Shown here: positions 1-5,221 of the stretch, one piece after another
How positions within the stretch are numbered: position 1 is the first letter of the stretch
How the letters are laid out: each line of letters starts with the position of its first letter
Assembly (NCBI GenBank): GCA_023418375.1
Contig: JAEZZV010000009.1
Coordinates: forward strand, 1 to 6,870
Source of the DNA: Actinomycetes bacterium
GTDB taxonomy: Bacteria > Actinomycetota > Actinomycetes > Actinomycetales > Cellulomonadaceae
DNA length: 6,870 nucleotides
Direction: 5' to 3'
Made by a program: the position numbers and the translations under genes
Notes under the pieces: generated by a model
What the model saw: the letters and a program-made list of their open reading frames with translations, nothing else
The model's database searches: none
Told to the model about the DNA's origin: nothing

Positions 1-42
1 GGCGAGCAGCAGCGCGACCGCTGCCGCCCGCCCCCTCGTCAT
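1..42 (-). CDS. 5' end of a probable exported or membrane protein (partial)
   Basis: Only the first 14 codons lie in the window; the gene runs off the left edge. The translation, MTRGRAAAVALLLA, has basic residues followed by a run of Ala, Val and Leu, which is how a signal peptide or N-terminal membrane anchor begins. The ATG is the only plausible start, because no other in-frame start lies just upstream. There is no Shine-Dalgarno sequence before it. A -10-like hexamer, GATACT, ends 6 nt upstream, so a leaderless transcript is possible. The gene follows ahcY on the same strand, 52 nt after its stop, beyond two GC-rich hairpins. Nothing more about its function can be read from so short a piece. 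Confidence 0.6.
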   Translation of the reverse strand, partial: MTRGRAAAVALLLA

Positions 43-48
43 GGAGCG

Positions 49-54
49 AGTATC
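49..54 (-). promoter_or_regulatory. Possible -10 element for the partial gene at the left edge
   Basis: GATACT on the minus strand lies 6 nt before the ATG at position 42. Five of its six bases match the TATACT form of a -10 element, but the first base is G instead of T. The -35 region is GC-rich with no TTGACA-like hexamer. The spacing would put the transcript start at or next to the start codon. Weak evidence on its own. Confidence 0.25.
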
Positions 55-63
55 ACGCCCGGG

Positions 64-96
64 CCCCGCGCGCGGGGTACCGAGCCGCGCGGGCTC
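64..96 (-). terminator. Two GC-rich hairpins after ahcY, possible terminator
   Basis: On the minus strand the first hairpin, 82-96, has a 5-bp stem (GAGCC/GGCTC) with a 5-nt loop and overlaps the ahcY stop codon. A perfect 14-bp GC palindrome follows at 64-77 (CCCCGCGCGCGGGG). There is no U-tract, which is common for high-GC actinobacterial terminators but weakens the call. The position between ahcY and a gene with its own possible promoter fits termination or attenuation. Confidence 0.35.
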
Positions 97-1579
97 AGTA
101 CCGGTAGTGCTCGGGCTTGTACGGACCGGCGACGTCGACGCCGATGTACTCCGCCTGCTCCTTGCTGAGCTGCGTGAGCCGGACGCCGAGCGCGTCGAGG
201 TGCAGGCGCGCGACCTTCTCGTCGAGGACCTTGGGCAGGCGGTGCACGCCGAGGGGGTAGGCCTCGGCGTTGCGGAAGAGCTCGATCTGCGCGATGACCT
301 GGTTCGAGAACGAGTTGCTCATGACGAACGACGGGTGGCCCGTCGCGTTGCCAAGGTTGAGCAGGCGCCCCTCGGACAGCACGATGATCGAGCGCGCGGG
401 ACGGTCGCCGTCGGCCGGGAACGTCCACTCGTGGACCTGGGGCTTGATCTCGGTCTTCACGACGCCGGGCACGGCGGCCAGGCCGGCCATGTCGATCTCG
501 TTGTCGAAGTGGCCGATGTTCCCGACGACCGCCTTGTCCTTCATGGCGACCATGTGCTCGACGCGGATGACGTCCTTGTTGCCGGTCGTCGTGATGAAGA
601 AGTCGGCCTCCTCCAGGACGTCCTCGAGGCGCGCGACCTCGTAGCCGTCCATCGCCGCCTGCAGGGCGCAGATCGGGTCGATCTCGGAGACGATGACCCG
701 CGCGCCCTGGCCGCGCAGCGACTCCGCGGCGCCCTTGCCCACGTCGCCGTAGCCCGCGACGAAGGCCACCTTGCCGCCGATCAGGACGTCGGTGGCGCGG
801 TTGATGCCGTCGGGCAGCGAGTGCCGGATGCCGTACTTGTTGTCGAACTTGCTCTTGGTCACCGAGTCGTTGACGTTGATCGCGGTGAAGAGCAGGCGCC
901 CCTCCTCCGCGAGCTGGTAGAGGCGGTGCACGCCCGTCGTCGTCTCCTCGCTGACGCCGCCGATGCCCTGGGCGATCCGTGTCCAGCGCTGCGGGTCGAC
1001 CGGCAGGGACCGGCGCAGGACGCCGAGGATCACGTTGTACTCGTGGCTGTAGCCGGGGTCGCCAGGGGTGAGGTCGGCCGGGACCGCGCCGGCCGCCTCG
1101 ACGTCCACGCCGAGGTGCACGAGCAGCGTCGCGTCACCGCCGTCGTCGAGGATCATCGTCGGGCCCTCGCCCGGCCACAGCAGGATCTGCTCGGTGCAGT
1201 CCCAGTACTCCTCGAGGGTCTCGCCCTTCCAGGCGAACACGGGGACGCCCTGGGGGTCCTCCGGGGTGCCGTTCGGGCCGACGGCGACCGCAGCCGCCGC
1301 CTCGTCCTGCGTGGAGAAGATGTTGCACGACGCCCAGCGCACCTCGGCCCCGAGGGCGACGAGCGTCTCGATGAGGACAGCGGTCTGGACGGTCATGTGC
1401 AGGGAGCCGGCGATGCGGGCCCCGGCGAGCGGCTGGGTGGCCGCGTACTCGGCGCGCAGGGCCATCAGGCCCGGCATCTCGTGCTCGGCGAGCCGGATCT
1501 GGTGGCGGCCGGCGGCGGCCAGGGACAGGTCACGGACCTTGAAGCGACCGGGGACCTCGTCGAAGTGCTGAGCGGACAT
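95..1579 (-). CDS. ahcY: Adenosylhomocysteinase (S-adenosyl-L-homocysteine hydrolase)
   Basis: This 494-aa cytosolic enzyme reversibly hydrolyses S-adenosylhomocysteine to adenosine and homocysteine using bound NAD. It removes the inhibitory product of methyltransferases and feeds the methionine cycle. Visible signatures: SLHMT (59-63); DDGGD (145-149); ETTTG (212-216); NVNDSVTKSKFDN (235-247), which carries the catalytic Lys242 and Asp246; the Rossmann NAD loop GYGDVGKG (276-283); GHPSFVMSNSF (414-424); and the family's C-terminal KPEHYRY. It is longer than the human enzyme (432 aa), with extra sequence in the substrate domain around 100-180, as in other bacterial forms. The start ATG is preceded by GAGGTGA at good spacing. 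Hairpins separate it from the transporter gene upstream, so it probably has its own promoter. No SAH riboswitch was recognised in its leader. Confidence 0.97.
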   Translation of the reverse strand: MSAQHFDEVPGRFKVRDLSLAAAGRHQIRLAEHEMPGLMALRAEYAATQPLAGARIAGSLHMTVQTAVLIETLVALGAEVRWASCNIFSTQDEAAAAVAVGPNGTPEDPQGVPVFAWKGETLEEYWDCTEQILLWPGEGPTMILDDGGDATLLVHLGVDVEAAGAVPADLTPGDPGYSHEYNVILGVLRRSLPVDPQRWTRIAQGIGGVSEETTTGVHRLYQLAEEGRLLFTAINVNDSVTKSKFDNKYGIRHSLPDGINRATDVLIGGKVAFVAGYGDVGKGAAESLRGQGARVIVSEIDPICALQAAMDGYEVARLEDVLEEADFFITTTGNKDVIRVEHMVAMKDKAVVGNIGHFDNEIDMAGLAAVPGVVKTEIKPQVHEWTFPADGDRPARSIIVLSEGRLLNLGNATGHPSFVMSNSFSNQVIAQIELFRNAEAYPLGVHRLPKVLDEKVARLHLDALGVRLTQLSKEQAEYIGVDVAGPYKPEHYRY

Positions 1580-1582
1580 GCT

Positions 1583-1589
1583 TCACCTC
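1583..1589 (-). promoter_or_regulatory. Shine-Dalgarno sequence of ahcY
   Basis: GAGGTGA on the minus strand; its AGG core lies 6 nt before the ATG at 1579. It fixes the ahcY start and contrasts with the other main genes in the window, several of which lack any such site. Confidence 0.75.
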
Positions 1590-1682
1590 GGATGGGACGG
1601 CGCGGCAGGGCGCGCAGGACAGGGGCAGACGGCTCGGGCGCGCGAGGTCGTGCGTCGCGTGCGGGTCCGCCTTCGCCCGGCG

Positions 1683-1698
1683 CGGCCCCTCCGGGCCG
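1683..1698 (-). other. Hairpin in the ahcY leader
   Basis: A perfect 6-bp GC stem (CGGCCC/GGGCCG) closes a GGAG tetraloop on the minus strand, about 104-119 nt before the ahcY start. If transcription begins near 1720 it would lie in the 5' leader. The stem is too short to name a known RNA, and in DNA this rich in GC it may be chance. Confidence 0.3.
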
Positions 1699-1725
1699 AC
1701 GGCATCACCTGCGCCAAGCACGACC

Positions 1726-1731
1726 ATCGTA
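1726..1731 (-). promoter_or_regulatory. Possible -10 element for ahcY
   Basis: TACGAT on the minus strand matches TANNNT and is among the more AT-rich hexamers in the gap between the transporter gene and ahcY. It lies downstream of the paired hairpins at 1784-1834, as a fresh promoter would. There is no convincing -35 at 16-19 bp spacing. It would give a leader of about 140 nt. Low confidence. Confidence 0.25.
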
Positions 1732-1783
1732 CGTGACGTGCCCGACGCCGTCGCGGGTCACCTTCCACGCGAGCCGCGCCGCA

Positions 1784-1798
1784 CCCGGACGTTCCGGG
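1784..1798 (-). terminator. Second hairpin after the transporter gene
   Basis: A perfect 6-bp stem (CCCGGA/TCCGGG on the plus strand) closes a 3-nt loop, about 57-71 nt beyond the transporter stop codon. It lies just after a stronger hairpin at 1815-1834, so the two could form a tandem terminator. There is no U-tract. Confidence 0.4.
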
Positions 1799-1814
1799 CG
1801 CGTCCCACGAAGAT

Positions 1815-1834
1815 CACCCGGTCCAGCCCGGGTG
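1815..1834 (-). terminator. Probable terminator hairpin of the manB-Trm112-CDF unit
   Basis: A perfect 7-bp stem (CACCCGG/CCGGGTG) with a 6-nt loop starts 20 nt after the stop of the cation transporter. It is followed on the minus strand by ATCTTCG, a poor stand-in for a U-tract. Its place at the end of a compact three-gene unit, with a 275-bp gap to ahcY, supports intrinsic termination. Confidence 0.5.
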
Positions 1835-1854
1835 TGAGCGCAAGCCCTCGGGGA

Positions 1855-2781
1855 TCAGGCCCCGGCCGGCGCCGACCGCCGCAGGTCGGGCTCGAGGTAG
1901 ATCAGGCTCGCGAGCGGCACGGCCGCCCGCACCCGCGCCTCGGCGTCGTCGATGGCGGTCGCGACGTCGGCCGCCGTAGCCGCGTCCGGCACCTCGATCT
2001 TGGCCGCCACCAGCAGGTCGTCCGGCCCGAGGTACTCGGTGCGCAGGTGGATCACCGACGTCACGCCCGCGCCGACCAGGGCCGCCCGGATCGCCTCCGC
2101 CTGCTCGGGCGTCGCCCCCTCGCCGAGGATGAGCGAGCCCGTCTCACGCGCCAGGATCACCGCGACCGCGATGAGCAGCGCGCCGATGGCCGCCGACCCG
2201 ACGGCGTCCCACCGGCCGTCACCCGTGGCCAGCGTCAGCGAGACGCCAGCGAGCGCGAAGGTGAGGCCCAGGAGCGCCGCGGTGTCCTCGAGCAGGACCA
2301 CGGGGAGCTCGGGCGCCCGGCTGCGCCTGATGAACTGCGCCCACGTGAGGTCGCCGCGGGACGGCCGGGCCTCGTGGACGGCGGTCCGCAGCGAGAAGCT
2401 CTCCATCCCGATGGCGGCGACCAGCACCGCGATCGGCACCCACTGCCAGCTGTCGATGGGGTGCGGCTCGCGCCACTTCTCGTACGCCTCGAACATCGCG
2501 AAGAGGCCGCCGAGCGTGAAGAGCACGACCGCGACGAGGAACGCGTAGAAGTACCGCGCGCGCCCGTAGCCGAACGGGTGCGACTCGTCCGGCGACCGAC
2601 GCGCGCGGTTCCCGCCGAACAGGAGGAGGAGCTGGTTGCCGGAGTCGGCGACCGAGTGCACCGCCTCCGCCAGCATCGACGACGAGCGCGTCAGGGCGAA
2701 CGCCACGAACTTCGTGGCGGCGATGCCCAGGTTCGCGGCCAGCGCGGCGAAGATGGCCTTCCGGCCGCCCTCGGTGCTCAT
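1855..2781 (-). CDS. Cation diffusion facilitator (CDF) family transporter
   Basis: A 308-aa inner-membrane protein of the CDF family, whose members export divalent metals such as Zn2+, Mn2+, Co2+ or Fe2+ in exchange for protons. About six hydrophobic segments are visible, near 10-30, 36-55, 78-98, 112-130, 160-182 and 190-212. A cytoplasmic alpha/beta domain (about 222-300) follows, ending LIYLEPD. The second segment has His42 and Asp46 (HSVAD), matching the metal-site pair of the family. The fifth segment has Glu165-Asp166 (LLEDTAALLG) where classic members carry H/DxxxD, so I place it in a divergent, SLC30A9-like branch from memory; the metal is unknown. The start is the last of three ATGs made by an 11-bp tandem repeat. 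It has no good Shine-Dalgarno sequence, so translation probably depends on coupling to the Trm112-like gene upstream. Confidence 0.9.
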   Translation of the reverse strand: MSTEGGRKAIFAALAANLGIAATKFVAFALTRSSSMLAEAVHSVADSGNQLLLLFGGNRARRSPDESHPFGYGRARYFYAFLVAVVLFTLGGLFAMFEAYEKWREPHPIDSWQWVPIAVLVAAIGMESFSLRTAVHEARPSRGDLTWAQFIRRSRAPELPVVLLEDTAALLGLTFALAGVSLTLATGDGRWDAVGSAAIGALLIAVAVILARETGSLILGEGATPEQAEAIRAALVGAGVTSVIHLRTEYLGPDDLLVAAKIEVPDAATAADVATAIDDAEARVRAAVPLASLIYLEPDLRRSAPAGA

Positions 2782-2803
2782 CGGGTGCTCATCGGGTGCT
2801 CAT
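2772..2803 (-). repeat. Three tandem copies of an 11-bp unit over the transporter start codon
   Basis: The plus-strand unit CGGGTGCTCAT occurs at 2793-2803 and 2782-2792, and with one G missing at 2772-2781. On the minus strand each copy contributes ATGAGCACC. The ATGs begin at 2803, 2792 and 2781, in three different frames. The first two open ORFs reading Met-Ser-Thr-Arg-stop, and each stop overlaps the next ATG as ATGA. The first ATG overlaps the stop codon of the Trm112-like gene. Only the third ATG opens the transporter gene. Confidence 0.95.
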
Positions 2804-3003
2804 CACACCGTGCCGCCGGCCGGGTACGCCTCGTCGACGAGCAGCACCGGGATGCCGTCCCGCACCGGGTAGGCCAGCGCGCACGCCTCACCGGTGCAGA
2901 CCAGCTCCGGTGCGCCGTCCGGCCGCACGCCGTCGGCGAGCGGGGAGCCGCACGCGGGGCAGCGCAGGATCTCCCGCGCCCACTGCGGCAGGGCGTCGCT
3001 CAC
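2803..3003 (-). CDS. Trm112 family zinc-binding protein
   Basis: A 66-aa protein of the Trm112/YcaR family. In eukaryotes and archaea Trm112 is the zinc-binding partner that stabilises and activates several SAM-dependent methyltransferases; the role of the small bacterial forms is less clear. Visible features: CPAC (Cys15, Cys18), a second pair Cys36/Cys41, and the hallmark C-terminal stretch AYPVRDGIPVLLVDEA (44-59). The GTG start lies 2 nt after the phosphomannomutase stop and has a strong GGGGAGGA site with a 6-nt spacer; the frame stays open further upstream, but that part lies within the phosphomannomutase gene and reads as shadow sequence. The stop overlaps the first ATG of the repeat leading into the transporter gene. 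No methyltransferase partner lies in the window. Confidence 0.9.
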   Translation of the reverse strand: MSDALPQWAREILRCPACGSPLADGVRPDGAPELVCTGEACALAYPVRDGIPVLLVDEAYPAGGTV

Positions 3004-3005
3004 GC

Positions 3006-4445
3006 CTAGTCCTCCCCGTCCTGGCGGACCAGGGCCAGGACGTCGTCGCGCACCTTCTCCATGACGTCCGCGTCGGCCGCCTCGACGTTGAGCCGCAGCA
3101 GCGGCTCGGTGTTCGATGCCCGCAGGTTGAACCACCAGCGCGGCTGGCCGTCCCAGTGGCTGATGGTCAGGCCGTCGAGCTCGTCGACGGTCACCGGACC
3201 GGCCTCCTCGCGAGTGACGTAGGCGTCCACGACACGCTGGCGCGCCGCGGGCACGTCCGACACCCGGGAGTTGATCTCACCGCTCGCGACGTAGGGCTCG
3301 TAGGCCTCCGCGAGCTCCGACAGCACCGCGCCGGAGCCGTCCGCGCGTCGGGCCCCGCCCAGGGCCGCCAGGACGTGCATCGCCGCGAGCATGCCCGTGT
3401 CGGCGAAGAAGAAGTCGCGGAAGTAGTAGTGCGCGCTGTGCTCGCCGCCGAACACCGCGTCGTGCTCGGCCATCTGCGCCTTGATGAACGAGTGGCCGAC
3501 GCGCGTGCGCACCACGGTGGCGCCCGCCGCCTCGAGCAGGTCCGGCACCGCGGCCGAGGTGATGAGGTTGCGGATCACGGTCGGCGTACGACCGGCGGCG
3601 CGCTCCCGCGCCACCTCCCGCAGGCCGACCAGCGCGGTGATCGCGGACGGGCTGACCGGCTCGCCGCGCTCGTCGATGACGAAGCACCTGTCGGCGTCGC
3701 CGTCGAACGCCAGACCGATGTCCGCGCCGTGCTCGACGACGGCGGCCTGCAGGTCGCGCAGGTTCGACGGCTCGAGCGGGTTCGCCTCGTGGTTGGGGAA
3801 GGAGCCGTCCAGCTCGAAGTAGAGCGGCACGACGTCGAGCGGGAGCGTCGGCAGGCCGGCGGCCTCCCCCAGGACGGCCGGCGCCGTGAGCCCGGCCATG
3901 CCGTTGCCCGCGTCGACGACCACCTTCAGGGGCCGGATCCCGCTCAGGTCCACGAGCCCGCGCAGGAACGCCGCGTACTCGGCGAGCATCTCGTGGTCGC
4001 TCACGGTGCCCGGGGTCTCGACCGGCGTCGGCAGCCCCTCGTCGAGGTACGTCTCCGCGAGGCGGCGGATGTCCGTCAGGCCCGTGTCCTGACCCACCGG
4101 CCGCGCGCCCGCGTGGCACATCTTGATGCCGTTGTACTCGGCCGGGTTGTGGCTCGCTGTGAACATCGCGCCGGGCAGGCCCATCGCCCCCGACGCGTGG
4201 TACAGCCCGTCGGTCGAGCAGAGCCCGATCCGCACGACGTCGATCCCCCGGCTGGTGACCCCCTCCGCGAACGCCGCGACGAGCTCCGGCCCCGACGGGC
4301 GCATGTCCTGCCCGATGACGACGCGCGGTCCGCCCACGACGTCGGCGAACGCGGCGCCGATGGCGCGCGCCACCTCGGGCGAGAACGGCTCGGGCGTCAC
4401 GCCGCGCACGTCGTAGGCCTTGATCAGGGATGCCAGGGAAGTCAT
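3006..4445 (-). CDS. manB: Phosphomannomutase / phosphoglucomutase
   Basis: A 479-aa cytosolic alpha-D-phosphohexomutase that interconverts mannose-6-phosphate and mannose-1-phosphate, the step before GDP-mannose. GDP-mannose supplies mannosylated lipids and envelope glycans. All four active-site elements are present: TASHNP (96-101) with phosphoserine Ser98; the Mg2+ loop DGDADR (248-253); the sugar-recognition loop GGEHSAH (333-339), which reads GEHS in place of GEMS/GEES and is typical of the mannose-active branch; and the phosphate-binding RASNTEP (442-448). Length is normal. The ATG was chosen because the N-terminus SLIKAYDVRG is the usual family start and a -10-like TAGGCT ends 7 nt before it; there is no Shine-Dalgarno sequence. 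It leads a unit with the Trm112-like and CDF genes. The mannose-6-phosphate isomerase gene is not in the window. It corresponds to Rv3257c of M. tuberculosis by position and product. Confidence 0.94.
   Translation of the reverse strand: MTSLASLIKAYDVRGVTPEPFSPEVARAIGAAFADVVGGPRVVIGQDMRPSGPELVAAFAEGVTSRGIDVVRIGLCSTDGLYHASGAMGLPGAMFTASHNPAEYNGIKMCHAGARPVGQDTGLTDIRRLAETYLDEGLPTPVETPGTVSDHEMLAEYAAFLRGLVDLSGIRPLKVVVDAGNGMAGLTAPAVLGEAAGLPTLPLDVVPLYFELDGSFPNHEANPLEPSNLRDLQAAVVEHGADIGLAFDGDADRCFVIDERGEPVSPSAITALVGLREVARERAAGRTPTVIRNLITSAAVPDLLEAAGATVVRTRVGHSFIKAQMAEHDAVFGGEHSAHYYFRDFFFADTGMLAAMHVLAALGGARRADGSGAVLSELAEAYEPYVASGEINSRVSDVPAARQRVVDAYVTREEAGPVTVDELDGLTISHWDGQPRWWFNLRASNTEPLLRLNVEAADADVMEKVRDDVLALVRQDGED
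3010..3017 (-). promoter_or_regulatory. Shine-Dalgarno sequence of the Trm112-like gene
   Basis: GGGGAGGA on the minus strand lies within the last codons of manB and ends 6 nt before the GTG at 3003. It decides the Trm112-like start over longer in-frame options inside manB. Confidence 0.8.
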
Positions 4446-4452
4446 GCCCGGC

Positions 4453-4458
4453 AGCCTA
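4453..4458 (-). promoter_or_regulatory. Candidate -10 element giving a leaderless manB transcript
   Basis: TAGGCT on the minus strand matches TANNNT and is followed by 7 nt and then the manB ATG. That spacing places the transcription start at, or one base before, the start codon. There is no clear -35, as is common in actinobacterial promoters. The absence of any Shine-Dalgarno sequence before this ATG supports leaderless translation. Confidence 0.45.
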
Positions 4459-4484
4459 CTGACCGGCCGCCGCGCCCCGGGAAT

Positions 4485-4498
4485 CCGACCACGGTCGG
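4485..4498 (-). terminator. Hairpin between the zinc-ribbon gene and manB
   Basis: A 5-bp stem (CCGAC/GTCGG) with a 4-nt loop lies about 41-54 nt after the stop of the zinc-ribbon gene. On the minus strand it is followed by ATTCC. It could end the DUF3499/zinc-ribbon transcript just before a new manB promoter. Stem and tail are both weak. Confidence 0.3.
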
Positions 4499-4538
4499 CG
4501 GGTGGCTCCGGCGCCCGCGCAGGCGGACGACCGAGCCC

Positions 4539-4763
4539 TCAGTGCCGCCTCGCCGACCGCCGCAGCACCACGTCGATCGGTGCGGTGCGCCACGTTCCGT
4601 CCGGCATCGGCAGCAGCCACTCGCGCGTCTCGCAGGCGTTGCACGAGATGAACGTGACCTCGGTGCCGTCCGCCAGCACCATGGGTACGCGCGTGAGGTT
4701 CTCACCGCCGCACGAGGCGCACATACGCGGCGTGCGACCGACGTCGGGGCTCTCCTCGGGCAC
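4539..4763 (-). CDS. Small zinc-ribbon protein of unknown function
   Basis: A 74-aa protein I cannot assign to a named family. It has two CxxC knuckles, CASC (Cys15, Cys18) and CNAC (Cys41, Cys44), separated by 22 residues. The stretch between them is compatible with beta strands (VPMVLADGTEVTFISC), as in a single zinc-ribbon fold. A conserved-looking WLLPMPDGTW segment (49-58) follows, then a basic tail (RRSARRH). The GTG start lies 2 nt after the DUF3499 stop and is served by GAAGGG with an 8-nt spacer inside that gene, so the two are surely co-transcribed. The intact cysteine set, the ribosome binding site and the tight spacing argue that it is a real gene and not a shadow. It may bind nucleic acid or protein, but no function can be read from the sequence. 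Confidence 0.8.
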   Translation of the reverse strand: MPEESPDVGRTPRMCASCGGENLTRVPMVLADGTEVTFISCNACETREWLLPMPDGTWRTAPIDVVLRRSARRH

Positions 4764-4765
4764 GG

Positions 4766-5122
4766 TCAGGACCCTTCGCCGGGCAGGACCCGCAGGTGGC
4801 CACGCCGCAGCCCGTCACCGTTGTCGACGGGCGCCGTCGCCGCGGGCCGCGGCCGGCCTGCCTCGCGCACGGCCTCCGCGAGCGCGACCAGGTCGTCCGG
4901 CGTCGGGCCCGTCGGCACGAACTCGGGGGTGAGCCGCACGACCTCCCAGCCACGGGGGGCCGTGAGCCGACCTGCGTGCTCGCTGCACAGGTCGTAGGAG
5001 TGGGGCTCGGCCAGCTGTGCGAGGGGCCCCAGGACCGCCGTGGAGTCGGAGTAGACGTACGTCAGGGTCGCCACCGCTGGGTTGCCGCAGGCGCTGCGGG
5101 AGCACTGACGTCCGGACCTCAC
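4766..5122 (-). CDS. DUF3499 family protein
   Basis: A 118-aa conserved actinobacterial protein of unknown function. The family signature is clear: Cys7-x4-Cys12, TLTYVYSDSTAVLGPL (19-34), EPHSYDLC-SEH (39-49) and RLTAPRGWEVVRL (52-64). Cys7, Cys12, Cys46 and His49 could together hold a zinc ion. The C-terminal third is low in conserved features. The start is GTG; an in-frame TAG lies 9 nt upstream, so no longer form is possible. A -10-like TAGCCT ends 6 nt before the GTG and there is little Shine-Dalgarno sequence, which suggests a leaderless transcript. It is read divergently from the zincin-like gene and co-transcribed with the zinc-ribbon gene. The same pairing occurs in M. tuberculosis (Rv3258c beside Rv3259). 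Confidence 0.9.
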   Translation of the reverse strand: MRSGRQCSRSACGNPAVATLTYVYSDSTAVLGPLAQLAEPHSYDLCSEHAGRLTAPRGWEVVRLTPEFVPTGPTPDDLVALAEAVREAGRPRPAATAPVDNGDGLRRGHLRVLPGEGS

Positions 5123-5128
5123 GACGTG

Positions 5129-5134
5129 AGGCTA
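5129..5134 (-). promoter_or_regulatory. Candidate -10 element giving a leaderless DUF3499 transcript
   Basis: TAGCCT on the minus strand is followed by 6 nt and then the GTG start, so transcription would begin at the start codon. It shares the 99-bp divergent gap with the promoter candidate at 5210-5215. No -35 hexamer stands out. Confidence 0.4.
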
Positions 5135-5209
5135 CCTGGCGCCGCCGACGTCGGGCCTCCCCGCCACGCCGCCGCCCGGCGCGCACAGGTCGGGCCGGCG
5201 TCACGGACG

Positions 5210-5215
5210 TACAGT
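5210..5215 (+). promoter_or_regulatory. Candidate -10 element giving a leaderless zincin-like transcript
   Basis: TACAGT is followed by 6 nt and then the GTG at 5222. The spacing puts the transcription start at or next to the first codon. No Shine-Dalgarno sequence precedes the GTG. The -35 region (AGGTCG at 17-bp spacing) is poor. The hexamer supports choosing this GTG although the frame stays open far upstream. Confidence 0.45.
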
Positions 5216-5221
5216 GGCGGC

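Noticed and set aside
1580..1740. An SAH riboswitch upstream of ahcY
   Set aside because: I looked for the conserved core (CCGAGG...GCTGCAAC... with a closing GGCTCGG stem) and did not find it on the minus strand. A covariance-model search would settle it.
41..1837. A 598-codon open frame on the plus strand opposite ahcY
   Set aside because: It is antisense to a complete, motif-perfect ahcY. Its translation is rich in Arg, Ala, Asp and Gly without any domain, as expected of a shadow frame in high-GC coding DNA.
1738..3009. A 423-codon plus-strand frame opposite the CDF transporter
   Set aside because: It is a shadow of the transporter and Trm112-like genes; its translation is an Arg-, Asp- and Glu-rich mix without domains, while the minus strand gives clear membrane segments and a cysteine motif.
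2803..3135. A longer 110-codon version of the Trm112-like gene
   Set aside because: The extra N-terminal 44 residues overlap manB and are Arg/Gly/Pro-rich shadow sequence. The GTG at 3003, with GGGGAGGA at ideal spacing, gives the normal family length.
2796..4997. A 733-codon open frame on the plus strand opposite the Trm112-like, manB, zinc-ribbon and part of the DUF3499 genes
   Set aside because: It crosses several well-supported genes on the other strand, has biased composition and no recognisable motif. Long antisense frames are expected at this GC content.
4796..5221. An N-terminal extension of the zincin-like protein
   Set aside because: The frame is open upstream but runs antisense through DUF3499. 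The GTG at 5222 matches the family N-terminus and follows a well-placed -10-like hexamer.
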